DNA of 64,000 nt from Ilumatobacter sp. (GTDB lineage: Bacteria; Actinomycetota; Acidimicrobiia; Acidimicrobiales; Ilumatobacteraceae), in NCBI RefSeq assembly GCF_030065885.1, contig NZ_JASJCS010000003.1:1-64000 (forward strand). Direction: 5' to 3'. A program made the translations under genes and the position numbers. The notes below the pieces were generated by a model. The model saw only the letters and a program-made list of their open reading frames with translations. It did not search any database and had not been told where the DNA came from. Shown piece after piece: positions 1 through 8,820 of the stretch (the stretch's first letter is position 1; each line of letters starts with the position of its first letter).

Positions 1-1
1 C

Positions 2-28
2 ACGGCCGGCCTCATCGACCTGACTTGA
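2..28 (+). CDS. C-terminal tail of an upstream gene cut by the window edge
   Basis: The frame starting at base 2 reads eight sense codons (TAGLIDLT) and then TGA at 26-28. It lies on the same strand just upstream of tpiA, where actinobacteria usually carry pgk, so a phosphoglycerate kinase tail is possible. Eight residues are too few to identify the family. The palindrome at 29-59 begins at the very next base after this stop codon. Confidence 0.3.
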   Translation, partial: TAGLIDLT

Positions 29-59
29 GTCGCGAGATGTGCCTGGCACATCTCGCGAC
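29..59. repeat. 31-bp perfect palindrome, copy 1 of 2
   Basis: Two 15-base arms, GTCGCGAGATGTGCC and its exact reverse complement, surround a single central T. It fills the gap between the upstream stop codon and the tpiA ribosome binding site (GGAGGAG at 61-67). A related copy with the same length and the same central T is at 26164-26194. No T-run follows, so it is not a typical intrinsic terminator. It could be a dispersed repeat, a protein-binding palindrome or an mRNA processing hairpin. Confidence 0.85.
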
Positions 60-71
60 GGGAGGAGACTC

Positions 72-848
72 ATGAGCGACCGCAAGCCCATCATCAGCGG
101 CAACTGGAAGATGAACCTCAACCACTTCGAGGCCATCCAGACGGTGCAGAAGCTGCACTACTCGCTGCCGAAGGAGGTCTACGACTCGGTCGACGTGAGC
201 GTGCACCCGCCGTTCACCGACATCCGCAGCGTGCAGACGGTCATCGAGGCCGACGACCTCGACATCCTGCTCGGCGCCCAGCACTGCCACTGGGAGGAGA
301 CGGGGGCGTTCACCGGCGAGGTGTCGCCGGCGTTCCTCGCCAAGCTCGACGTGCAACTCGTGGTGTGCGGGCACAGCGAGCGGCGTGACCTGTTCGGTGA
401 GACCGACGAGATGGTCAACCAGAAGGTCCACGCCATCTTCAAGCACGCGATGACGCCGATCATGTGCTGCGGCGAGTCGCTGGACGAGCGTGAGGCCGGC
501 GAGACCGAGGCCAAGGTGCTGTCCCAGGTCGCCGCAGGTCTCGATCGCCTGAAGGCCGACCAGGTGGCGTCGATGGTGATCGCCTACGAGCCGATCTGGG
601 CGATCGGCACCGGCAAGACCGCCACCGCCGATGATGCACAGACGGTGTGCAACGCGATACGCAACGCGGTCGCAGCCCAGTTCGGTGCCGATGCGGCCGC
701 CGCGGTGCGGATCCAGTACGGCGGTTCGGTCAAGGCCGGCACGACCGAGGAGCTGATGGCCCAGCCCGACGTCGACGGTGCGCTGGTCGGCGGGGCCAGC
801 CTCGATCCGGACGAGTTCGCCCGGATCGTTCAGTTCGCGATCGCCTGA
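72..848 (+). CDS. tpiA: Triosephosphate isomerase
   Basis: Interconverts dihydroxyacetone phosphate and glyceraldehyde 3-phosphate in glycolysis and gluconeogenesis, in the cytoplasm. The 258-residue product has the usual TIM length. It shows the catalytic lysine in GNWKMN (Lys13), catalytic His101 in CGHSERR, catalytic Glu173 in AYEPIWAIGTGK, and the phosphate-binding YGGSVKAG. The ORF track begins at base 39 inside the palindrome. I chose ATG 72 because GGAGGAG lies 4 nt upstream and the protein then begins MSDRKPIISGNWK as in the family. In most actinobacteria secG follows tpiA closely. Here a five-gene ABC operon lies between them. Confidence 0.97.
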   Translation: MSDRKPIISGNWKMNLNHFEAIQTVQKLHYSLPKEVYDSVDVSVHPPFTDIRSVQTVIEADDLDILLGAQHCHWEETGAFTGEVSPAFLAKLDVQLVVCGHSERRDLFGETDEMVNQKVHAIFKHAMTPIMCCGESLDEREAGETEAKVLSQVAAGLDRLKADQVASMVIAYEPIWAIGTGKTATADDAQTVCNAIRNAVAAQFGADAAAAVRIQYGGSVKAGTTEELMAQPDVDGALVGGASLDPDEFARIVQFAIA

Positions 849-1065
849 GCTCCGGAACATCCGCGCCGAGATTTTGCGGAGCCGTAACGGGGATGGCTAC
901 CGCACGGTAGGCGGACTTGGTATGGTTGCTGCGCTCGACATGATCGGGGAGGACCAGTCGGGCGCCCGGAATTCACAACTCAGCAGACGTGCAGCGTGAA
1001 CAAGCGCTCTGGACGATCCCCCGAGTTGCCGGGTTTCTCCCACCCAAACCACGAGGAGGACCCAC

Positions 1066-2922
1066 GTGACGAAGAAGAGGCGCACGACGCGTTTTCTTGC
1101 TGTCGCTGTCGGCCTGTCGCTGGTCGCCGCCGCTTGCGGTGACGATGACGACGACGACGCGACGACCGACACCGAAGCAGACGCCGACGCCGATGCCGAT
1201 GCCGACGCCGACGCCGATGCCGACGCCGATGAGGGCGACGACATGGCCGAGGACGAAGGCGACGACATGGCCGAGGACGAAGGCGACGACATGGCCGAGG
1301 ACGAAGGCGACGACATGGCCGAGGACGAAGGCCTCGACACGTCCGCCGCGGCCATGATCATCACGGTCGACCTGAACCCCGACGCGGTCTGGGACGACGG
1401 CACGCCGATCACGGTGACCGACCTCCAGTGCACCCTGGACGCCAACCTCAACACGCCGGGCTCGCTGAGCACCACCGGTTTCGATCAGATGATCGGCATC
1501 GAGGCGGGCGAGTCCGACAAGCAGGCGATCATGTACTTCTCGACGGTGTACGCGCCCTACAAGACGCTGTTCAACCCGATCCTGAAGGCCGATCGCCACG
1601 CCGACTGCAACGACGTGTCGCTCGACTTCGAGGACGCACCGCCGGACTCCGGCCGCCCGTTCAAGTTCCAGGACTGGACCACGGGTCAGTCGATCCTCGT
1701 CCCGAACGAGAACTACTGGGGCGACGCCCCGGCTGCGCCGCAGATCGTGATGGTGCCGTTCGCCGATCAGGACACCGAGAAGGCGGCCATCGCCTCCGGT
1801 GAGGTCGACTACATCTACCCGCAGTGGGACCCCGGCTTCCGTGAGGTCGGCGAGGACGCGGCGGTCGACATCGACCTCCAGTTCGGCGCCAACTACGAGG
1901 GCTTCTACTTCCAGCAGTCCGACGACCCGCAGCACATCGGTCCGTTCTCGGATCCGGTCTACCGCGAGGCGTTCTGGATGTCGATCGACCGTGCGTCGGT
2001 GTTCCAGCAGATCTACGTGCCGATCGGCGGCGAGACCGCCGAGCTGCTCAACTGCGGCCCGATCACGCCCGGCCCGTACTGCGAGGACAACGCGGCCGCT
2101 CCGTTCGCCGACAGCTACGACCCCGACGGCGCCGCGGCGCTGCTCGAGGAGGCCGGCTGGTCGCTGAACGGCGACGGCTTCTGGCAGAACCCCGACGGTG
2201 AGGTGCCCGAGGTCCGCTGGATCATCAACACCGGCAACACCCGTCGTGAGAGCACCCAGGCCTTCCTGATCCCGCTCCTCGCCGAGCAGGGCTTCAACGT
2301 CGTGCCGAGCAACTGCGACGCCGCCTGCTACTTCCAGCAGCGTCTGCCAGCGCTCGACTACGACATGGCCATGTACATCTCGACGGCTCCGCCGGACCCG
2401 GCGTACCTGACCTCGTCGTTCACCTGTGACCAGATCCCGGTCGAGGCCAACGACTACGTCGGTCAGAACTCGGGTGGTTGGTGCAACGAGGCGGCTTCGG
2501 ACGCCCTGCTGCAGGCCGACCAGACGGTCGACGAGGCCGAGCGCGCCGACCTGATCGTCGGTGCCCTCGAGGCCATGGCTGCCGACCACCACATGCTGCC
2601 GCTGTTCCAGTTCCCGAACTCGGGTCTCTGGCGCAACGACAAGGTGGGCCCGCCCGAGGTCATGGGTGCCAACTCGAACAACTACATGGCATTCGCCCGC
2701 AGCCTCGACGCGATGGAGGACCTGGACGGTGACGGCCAGATCGTCATCGGTGCCGAGCAGTGGCCCGAGTGCCTCAACCCGATCACCGAGTGCGCGAACT
2801 CGTCCTGGTACGTGTGGACGGTTTCGTTCGCCGTGATGCCGGGTCTGTGGGACACCACGAACGATCAGCGTTTCGTGCCCACCGACCTGCTCGCGAGCGA
2901 GCCGGTGGTCGAGGTCCTCTGA
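1066..2922 (+). CDS. ABC transporter substrate-binding lipoprotein (SBP_bac_5 family), apparently circularly permuted
   Basis: Extracellular peptide or solute receptor for the permease and ATPase genes downstream. The GTG start has GAGGAGG 6 nt upstream. Residues 1-24 form a lipoprotein signal peptide ending in the lipobox VAAAC (Cys24). Residues 25-91 are an Asp/Glu/Ala linker made of tandem repeats. The folded part starts at about residue 95 with VWDDGTPITVTD, a motif that normally lies 70-90 residues into this family. The segment that should precede it (IVIGAEQWPECLNPITE to VPTDLLASEPVVE) is instead at the C-terminus, residues about 552-618. Total fold length is still normal, about 525 residues. 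This is best read as a circular permutation. Substrate is not predictable. The preceding 217-nt gap holds a TATGGT box at 921-926 that could be a -10 element. Confidence 0.92.
   Translation: MTKKRRTTRFLAVAVGLSLVAAACGDDDDDDATTDTEADADADADADADADADADEGDDMAEDEGDDMAEDEGDDMAEDEGDDMAEDEGLDTSAAAMIITVDLNPDAVWDDGTPITVTDLQCTLDANLNTPGSLSTTGFDQMIGIEAGESDKQAIMYFSTVYAPYKTLFNPILKADRHADCNDVSLDFEDAPPDSGRPFKFQDWTTGQSILVPNENYWGDAPAAPQIVMVPFADQDTEKAAIASGEVDYIYPQWDPGFREVGEDAAVDIDLQFGANYEGFYFQQSDDPQHIGPFSDPVYREAFWMSIDRASVFQQIYVPIGGETAELLNCGPITPGPYCEDNAAAPFADSYDPDGAAALLEEAGWSLNGDGFWQNPDGEVPEVRWIINTGNTRRESTQAFLIPLLAEQGFNVVPSNCDAACYFQQRLPALDYDMAMYISTAPPDPAYLTSSFTCDQIPVEANDYVGQNSGGWCNEAASDALLQADQTVDEAERADLIVGALEAMAADHHMLPLFQFPNSGLWRNDKVGPPEVMGANSNNYMAFARSLDAMEDLDGDGQIVIGAEQWPECLNPITECANSSWYVWTVSFAVMPGLWDTTNDQRFVPTDLLASEPVVEVL
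1177..1326 (+). repeat. In-frame tandem repeats coding an acidic linker
   Basis: Bases 1177-1230 are nine 6-bp units alternating GCCGAC and GCCGAT (first unit GCAGAC), coding (Ala-Asp)9. Bases 1231-1326 are four copies of a 24-bp unit coding EGDDMAED. The last three copies are identical and the first differs by one base (GAG for GAA). Both lengths keep the reading frame, so unit gain or loss would only change the tether between lipid anchor and binding domain. This is a likely length-variable locus. Confidence 0.95.
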
Positions 2923-2953
2923 TCCGCAAGGATCGCGAGGGCGATACTCGAGA

Positions 2954-3031
2954 CGTGGCGTCAGGTCGTGAGGCCTGACGCCACGCAACACCGACAAGGG
3001 GGGCCGACCGGCAATCGGTCGGCCCCCCTTT
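2954..3031 (+). terminator. Two consecutive hairpins after the binding-protein gene
   Basis: The first hairpin has 12-bp arms (CGTGGCGTCAGG, 2954-2965, with 2974-2985) and an 8-nt loop. The second has 15-bp perfect arms (2996-3010 with 3016-3030) around GCAAT and ends in CCCCCCTTTCGTT. The second is a convincing intrinsic terminator. It would uncouple the abundant binding protein from the permease genes or attenuate read-through into them. Confidence 0.85.
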
Positions 3032-3193
3032 CGTTCATCTGTTCGACTAGGTTTGCGCCATGGGGCGCATCAGCGGGATGCTGGCCGCACACTTCGGCCG
3101 TCTGACTCGGGTTGTCTCGGGTGGTCGACGATCCGTTGACAACTCGAGGTCATCAGTCTGGGCCGACTCGATCCGGGCCATGGAGGAGGACGC

Positions 3194-4186
3194 ATGACGC
3201 GTTTCATCTTGAGGCGATTGCTCTGGGCAATCCCGACGCTCTTACTCGTGACATTCATGGTCTATGTCGCGATCCGTCTCGGCACGAATCCGTCCGAGGC
3301 GTACCAACGTTCGAATCCGCGGGCCAACGCCGCGAAGATCCGTGAGTACGAAGAGCTCAACAACCTCACGGGCAACTACTTCCAGGGCTATTGGGGCTGG
3401 TTCAGCGGCTTCCTCGAGGGCCTCACCAACGGCGGCGAGTCCTGGCAGCGCAGCATCAAGGGTCGCCGCGAGGTGTGGCCCGAGCTGCGTGACGCGATGG
3501 CGAACTCGTTGCGGCTGGGTGCCGCCGCCTCGTTCGTCGGCATCACGATCGGTCTCTCGCTCGGCGTGTTCGCGGCGCTCCGCCCCGGCAGCCTGCGCGA
3601 CGCCACCGTCAACACCGGCGCCTTCGTCGCCTTCAGCATCCCGCCGTACGTCTCGGCGGTGCTGCTGCAGCTGCTCTTCGCCGTGATGTGGAGCAAGTGG
3701 TTCGGCGAGACGCTGCTGCCGACGTCGGGTGTCTACCCGGCCGGCCAGCAGGGCTTCGACCTGTGGCTGATGCTCAAGCACATGATCCTGCCGGTCTCGG
3801 TGGTGGCCATCCAGATCATCGCCGTCTACGCCCGCTACATGCGTGCCTCGCTGCTCGAGGTGCTCAACAGCGACTACATGCGCACGGCACGGTCGAAGGG
3901 CATCAGCGAGCGCCGTGTGCTGGTGAGCCACGCCGTGCGCAACTCGATGATCCCGGTCGTCACGGTCGCCGCGATCGACATCGGCGGCATCCTCGGCGGG
4001 CTGATCATCACCGAGCGGGTGTTCTCCTACCCGGGCATGGGCGACTTCTTCCTCACGGCGTTCGACAACGGCGACTTCCCGCAGTTGATGCCGTTCATGG
4101 TGATCATCGTCACCGCCGTCATCATGTTCAACCTGCTGGCGGACGTGTCGTACGCCTGGCTCGACCCGAGGATCCGTCTTGACTGA
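3194..4186 (+). CDS. dppB: ABC transporter permease, DppB/OppB type
   Basis: Integral membrane subunit of a dipeptide/oligopeptide (PepT family) importer. The 330-residue protein starts with the family signature MTRFILRRLLWAIPTLLLVTF and has about six membrane spans. The EAA loop that contacts the ATPase is visible as YMRTARSKGISERRV near residues 231-245. The spans continue through ERVFSYPGMGDFF near the end. ATG 3194 is preceded by GGAGGAGGA. Its stop overlaps the TTG start of dppC, so the two permeases are translationally coupled. An insert after the first span (GNYFQGYWGWFSGFLEG) resembles the extended periplasmic loop of some family members. Confidence 0.94.
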   Translation: MTRFILRRLLWAIPTLLLVTFMVYVAIRLGTNPSEAYQRSNPRANAAKIREYEELNNLTGNYFQGYWGWFSGFLEGLTNGGESWQRSIKGRREVWPELRDAMANSLRLGAAASFVGITIGLSLGVFAALRPGSLRDATVNTGAFVAFSIPPYVSAVLLQLLFAVMWSKWFGETLLPTSGVYPAGQQGFDLWLMLKHMILPVSVVAIQIIAVYARYMRASLLEVLNSDYMRTARSKGISERRVLVSHAVRNSMIPVVTVAAIDIGGILGGLIITERVFSYPGMGDFFLTAFDNGDFPQLMPFMVIIVTAVIMFNLLADVSYAWLDPRIRLD

Positions 4187-5183
4187 GCTCGTCGAACCCA
4201 CCACTCCGCACGAGTTGCCCGACGAGGCCGACGCGTTCATCGAAGGTTCCGCCGAGGGCCTGACCGACAAGTCGTTGTCGCCGCGCCAGATGGCGGTGCG
4301 CCGCTACTTCAAGCACAAGGGCGCCTTCATGGCCACCATCATCATGGCGATCATGGTGCTGTTCGTGTTGCTGTCGCCGCTGACGACGCGGTACGGCGTC
4401 AACGAGGCGATCTTCAAGGCCGAGCCCGGCCAACCGAACTCGTACCTGTCGCCGCGCGGCGACGCGTGGTTCGGCACCGACGACATCGGCCGCGACATCT
4501 ACAGCCGCATGATCTACGGGCTCCGGGTGTCGCTGATCATCGGCATCTCGGCGGCGATCTTCGCCACGATCGTCGGCGTGACCGTCGGTTCGTTCGCCGG
4601 GCTGCACGGCGGCCGCTTCGACGACCTGCTGATGCGGGTGACCGACATCTTCCTGGCGTTCCCGTTCCTCGTGGCGCTGCTGGTGGTGCGCAACTTCCTC
4701 GGCGAGCTCGAGTGGTTGACGCCGATCGTCGGCGACCGAACATCGATCAGATTCATCATCCTGCTGTTCGTGATCTTCGGATGGATGGGAGTGGCGCGCC
4801 TCGTCAGAGGCTCGGTGCTCGCCTTGAAGGAGCGAGAATTCGTGGAGGCGGCGCGTGCGCTCGGCGCCTCCAACTTCCGGATCGTGTTCCGCCACCTGCT
4901 GCCCAACTCGATCGGGCCGATCCTGGTGGCGCTCACCAACACCGTGGTCGCCGCGATCATCGGCGAGGCGACGCTGTCGTTCTTCGGCTTCGGCCCCGAC
5001 GCCGGCTCGGGCCAGACGTCGCTCGGCCTGCTGGTGTCCGCCGCCAAGGGCGGCGTGACCGCCGGCTTCTGGTGGATGGTGGTGTTCCCCTGTACGTTGC
5101 TCGTGCTCGTGGCACTGTGCATCAACTTCATCGGCGACGGCCTGCGTGACGCAACCGATCCCAAGCTGGTCCACGGAGGCTGA
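4179..5183 (+). CDS. dppC: ABC transporter permease, DppC/OppC type
   Basis: Second permease subunit of the same importer, 334 residues. It has the N-terminal cytoplasmic extension of DppC proteins, then FGTDDIGRDIYSRMIYGLRVSL, the typical entry to the BPD_transp_1 domain. The EAA loop is FVEAARALGASNFRIVFRHLLPN, and the C-terminal INFIGDGLRDATDPK is diagnostic of OppC-like subunits. TTG 4179 overlaps the dppB stop by 8 nt. A later start would cut into the conserved leader but not the membrane domain, so the exact start is less sure than the function. Confidence 0.94.
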   Translation: MTELVEPTTPHELPDEADAFIEGSAEGLTDKSLSPRQMAVRRYFKHKGAFMATIIMAIMVLFVLLSPLTTRYGVNEAIFKAEPGQPNSYLSPRGDAWFGTDDIGRDIYSRMIYGLRVSLIIGISAAIFATIVGVTVGSFAGLHGGRFDDLLMRVTDIFLAFPFLVALLVVRNFLGELEWLTPIVGDRTSIRFIILLFVIFGWMGVARLVRGSVLALKEREFVEAARALGASNFRIVFRHLLPNSIGPILVALTNTVVAAIIGEATLSFFGFGPDAGSGQTSLGLLVSAAKGGVTAGFWWMVVFPCTLLVLVALCINFIGDGLRDATDPKLVHGG

Positions 5184-5185
5184 AC

Positions 5186-6161
<976 letters not shown>

Positions 6162-6169
<8 letters not shown>

Positions 6170-7202
6170 GTCGGTGCTCGAGGTTCGCGACCTCGTCAAG
6201 ACGTTCCAGGTTCGCCGCGCGCGTGGCATCCGGGTCGAGAAGGCCACGGTGCAGGCCGTGTCGGGGGTGTCGTTCGAGGTCGGTGCCGGCGACACGCTCG
6301 GTCTGGTGGGGGAGTCGGGGTCCGGCAAGACCACCGTCGGGCGCTGCGTGCTGCGGCTGCTCGAGCCGACCGACGGCTCGGTTCGGTTCAAGGGCCAGGA
6401 GCTGATCGGTATGGAGCGTCACGAGCTGCGCAGCCTCCGCAAGCACATGCAGATCGTGTTCCAGGACCCGTACGCGTCGCTCGACCCGAAGCGCACGGTC
6501 GGCGCGGCGATCGCCGAGCCGTTCGAGATCCAGGGCATCGACGGTGATCATCGCAAGATGGTCGGCGACCTGCTCGAGCTCGTCGGTCTGGCGCCCGACC
6601 ACTCGCGGCGCTTCCCGCACGAGTTCTCCGGCGGTCAGCGGCAGCGCATCGGCATCGCCCGTGCGCTCGCGCTCAACCCCGAGCTGATCGTGCTCGACGA
6701 GCCGGTGTCGGCGCTCGACGTGTCGATCCAGGCCGGTGTCGTCAACCTGCTCGAGGACCTCCAGAAGGAGCTCGGGGTGGCGTACATCTTCATCGCCCAT
6801 GACCTGTCGGTGGTGCGCCACATCTCGGACACGGTGGCGGTGATGTACCTCGGCAAGCTGGTCGAGATGGCGTCGGCGACGGCGATCTACGAGCGGCCGG
6901 CGCACCCGTACACGCAGGCGTTGCTGTCGGCCGTGCCCGAGCCCGACCCAGAGGGCGAGCGTCATCGTCGCCGGATCGTGCTCGAGGGTGACGTGCCGTC
7001 GCCGATCGACCCGCCGTCGGGCTGCCGGTTCCGCACCCGCTGCCCGAAGGCCGAGGAGATCTGCGCGGTGGAGGAGCCGGCGCTGATCGACCGCGGCCAG
7101 GGTCACCCGGTGGCATGCCACTTCGCCGATGCGGTGCCGGTGACGGTGTGGCAGGACGGCTCGTCGTTCGAGCGCCCCGAGGCCGCCCCGGCCGAGAGCT
7201 GA
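6162..7202 (+). CDS. dppF: ABC transporter ATP-binding protein, DppF/OppF type
   Basis: Second ATPase of the importer. It has Walker [10 protein letters not shown], signature [15 protein letters not shown], Walker [13 protein letters not shown], the H-loop [11 protein letters not shown], and the OppF-type C-terminal [15 protein letters not shown]. The ORF track starts at 6123, deep inside dppD. I prefer GTG 6162, which has GAGGAGGG 8 nt upstream and overlaps the dppD stop by 8 nt, giving 346 residues beginning [15 protein letters not shown]. It ends the operon, with 60 nt to secG. Confidence 0.95.
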
Positions 7203-7248
7203 CCGAGCTGACCTCCTGGCGTGCGGGCCGTTCGCCCGGTCGCGCCGA

Positions 7249-7254
7249 TAGGAT
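7249..7254 (+). promoter_or_regulatory. Probable -10 box of a leaderless secG transcript
   Basis: TAGGAT lies 8 nt before the secG GTG, with no Shine-Dalgarno sequence between. This spacing places the transcription start at or within a couple of bases of the start codon. The same arrangement recurs at several other genes in the window. Confidence 0.5.
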
Positions 7255-7262
7255 CGTTGCCC

Positions 7263-7505
7263 GTGCGTGACGTGATGTTGTACATCGTGCTGGTCATCAA
7301 CGTGGTGTCCATGTTCGCCCTGATCGCCGGGATCCTGCTGCACAGCGGGCGCGGCGGCGGCCTGTCGGACATGTTCGGCGGTGGTGGCGGCGCGGCCCTC
7401 GGTTCCACTGCGGCCGAGCGCAACCTGAACCGCATCACGTTCGTGTTCGCCCTGGTCTGGATCCTCACGGTCGTCGCCCTGAGTTTCCTGTTCGTGCGAA
7501 CCTGA
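7263..7505 (+). CDS. secG: Preprotein translocase subunit SecG
   Basis: Small membrane subunit of the SecYEG channel. The 80-residue protein has two membrane helices (VMLYIVLVINVVSMFALIAGILL and ITFVFALVWILTVVALSFLF). Between them lie the conserved Gly-rich cytoplasmic loop GRGGGLSDMFGGGG and the AERNLNRITF motif typical of SecG. The ORF track begins at 7221. I chose GTG 7263 from the family's usual N-terminus and the leaderless promoter spacing. ATG 7275 is also possible. The gene is followed closely by tRNA-Leu. Confidence 0.9.
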   Translation: MRDVMLYIVLVINVVSMFALIAGILLHSGRGGGLSDMFGGGGGAALGSTAAERNLNRITFVFALVWILTVVALSFLFVRT

Positions 7506-7539
7506 TTCGGGCGGTAGCCTGGTCACCCGCACAAGTCAC

Positions 7540-7630
7540 GTCGGAGTGGCGGAATTGGCAGACGCGCTAGCTTGAGGTGCTAGTGCCCTACTTAATGGGC
7601 GTGGGGGTTCAAGTCCCCCCTCCGACACCA
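7540..7630 (+). tRNA. tRNA-Leu, anticodon GAG
   Basis: The 7-bp acceptor stem GTCGGAG pairs with CTCCGAC, followed by discriminator A and an encoded CCA (7628-7630). The anticodon arm is CTAGC-TTGAGGT-GCTAG, giving anticodon GAG for CUC/CUU codons. The long variable arm (TGCCCTACTTAATGGGCGT) makes it class II, as expected for leucine. The T-arm reads GGGGGTTCAAGTCCCCC. A TAGCCT box about 26 nt upstream may be its -10. The 3' end abuts a serine-recombinase remnant, suggesting past use as an integration site. Confidence 0.97.
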
Positions 7631-7889
7631 CACTTCCCGTACCAGCCGGCCGCAAGCCCACCTCATCGAGGGTGACGAGGAGCGGAGGTGCCCCGGTCAC
7701 GGTGACTTCCAGCCTGTCGGCGTAGATCACCACGGTTTCGATCAGCTCTTCAACGAGGACCCGTCGCTCCCGGTCGTTGGCGTGCTCCCAGATGGCGTCG
7801 AAGTAGAAGGCAGGATCGCGGAGGAGTGCAGCAGCTTCCTCGAACGCTTCCGCCAGTGCGTTCGGGACTGCCGCGCGATGAGGTGACAT
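7631..7889 (-). pseudogene. Serine site-specific recombinase, C-terminal remnant
   Basis: The minus-strand frame contains RRVLVEELIETVVIYADRLEVTVTGAPPLLVTLDEVGLRP, which matches the end of large serine recombinases just before the stop. The catalytic resolvase domain and the zinc-ribbon region are absent, and an in-frame TAG lies 12 codons upstream of the first ATG. Downstream the frame runs antisense through tRNA-Leu, so the tail (GGLEPPRP...SANSATPT) is a translation artefact of the tRNA. I read this as the dead end of an integrated element. Confidence 0.7.
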
Positions 7890-7953
7890 CTGAGCTGGCT
7901 TGCTCTGGCAGGTCTAGGCGACGAGCACGATCGATCGAGATCGCAGGGCAGTG

Positions 7954-8595
7954 TCAGTTGGTTGCTGGACGACCTGCTGCGACCCACTTGCGCATGGCGT
8001 CGAGCAGTTCAGGGGTGCGGCGTTCGCGGATGTCGGTCTCGTCCCAGCCCTTGCCCAGGAGGCGTTCGTAGTCCCACTCCTGGAATCCGATGTAGTGCCC
8101 GATGATGGTCGAAGCCGACGGAGTCGAGGTGTGATGGCTCGCGAGCCAGGTTCGAACACATCGGATCGCCTTGTCGTACGCGCCGCCGTGGGAATCGATG
8201 TCCCACCCGGCGATGTCGGACAGTGCGATCCGATGCTTGTGCCGGTCTTCGGCGACAACAAGCAGACGCTTGGAGCGGAGCCTCGCGTCCCCTCCTTGGG
8301 CGAGTCCATGGTCGATGCCGAGCTCGAAGGGCATGTTGAGCCGGGCGTACTCACCTCGCGCCGATGCTTGGACGCGGCTGAGATCGTGGATCGAGTATCG
8401 ACTCGCCGTCATCAACTCAACGATCTTGGCGAGTCTGGCCTCGCCGCTGTCGAGCCGTTCAGTGGAGACCCGAGGAGCGAGTCCACAGTCGACGACGCAG
8501 AAGGCGATTGCCTCGAGTATTGGCCGGTAGTCGTCGTCGAACGGGCAGTTGATGAAGACGCTTGCGTCGAAGTCGCCGGCGGGGTGTTCTTGCAC
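7954..8595 (-). CDS. TIR-like conserved hypothetical protein (FINCPFD family)
   Basis: A 213-residue protein. It begins FDASVFINCPFDDDYRPILEAI and continues with IHDLSR, NMPFELG, ISDIAG-like (LSDIAGWDIDSH) and IRCVRTWL, the landmarks of a small conserved family with a TIR- or flavodoxin-like fold. The early beta-strand followed by an acidic loop resembles TIR domains, but I cannot see a definite NADase glutamate. GTG 8595 directly follows the stop codon of the DUF2188 gene, so the two are co-translated. The position next to a tRNA and a recombinase remnant fits an accessory, possibly defensive, role. Function is unknown. Confidence 0.75.
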   Translation of the reverse strand: MQEHPAGDFDASVFINCPFDDDYRPILEAIAFCVVDCGLAPRVSTERLDSGEARLAKIVELMTASRYSIHDLSRVQASARGEYARLNMPFELGIDHGLAQGGDARLRSKRLLVVAEDRHKHRIALSDIAGWDIDSHGGAYDKAIRCVRTWLASHHTSTPSASTIIGHYIGFQEWDYERLLGKGWDETDIRERRTPELLDAMRKWVAAGRPATN

Positions 8596-8820
8596 TCAGC
8601 CCTTCGGTGGGTGAGGATCGTTGCCGTACGAGTCGCGCTCTCGAATCTTGCCGTCGCGGCCGTGGATGTACAGCTCGGTCTTCTGCTTCTTGGCGATGCT
8701 GCGGGCGTGGTTGATCGCATCGCGCTGTGTCGAGAACGTCTTCGAGGCCCGTGACGAGCCGGACTTCCGCGTCGCCCATTTCTCCCCGGCGGGCACTACG
8801 TGTTGTCCTGGCTTCCCCAT
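8596..8820 (-). CDS. DUF2188 domain protein
   Basis: A 74-residue protein, MGKPGQHVVPAGEKWATRK...ASKTFSTQRDAINHARSIAKKQKTELYIHGRDGKIRERDSYG, matching the whole DUF2188 pattern. That pattern is a basic, one-domain fold with an alternating Val-Pro/Trp start and an H-G-R-D-G-K-I-R end. The ORF track extends to 8940. I chose ATG 8820 because GAAAGG lies 8 nt upstream and the family starts here. Members are small, widespread and uncharacterised. It is the first gene of a two-gene unit with the TIR-like gene. Confidence 0.85.
   Translation of the reverse strand: MGKPGQHVVPAGEKWATRKSGSSRASKTFSTQRDAINHARSIAKKQKTELYIHGRDGKIRERDSYGNDPHPPKG

Noticed and set aside
1177-1326. CRISPR-like tandem repeats
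   Set aside because: Repeats are contiguous, in frame and without spacers. They code for an acidic linker.
973-2997. 674-residue minus-strand ORF opposite the binding-protein gene
   Set aside because: Low-complexity Val/Gly/Arg/His-rich shadow of a well-supported gene. High GC leaves long antisense frames open.
7536-7640. Minus-strand reading frame through tRNA-Leu (GGLEPPRP...SANSATPT)
   Set aside because: It is the antisense translation of the tRNA, a known annotation artefact, not a protein end.
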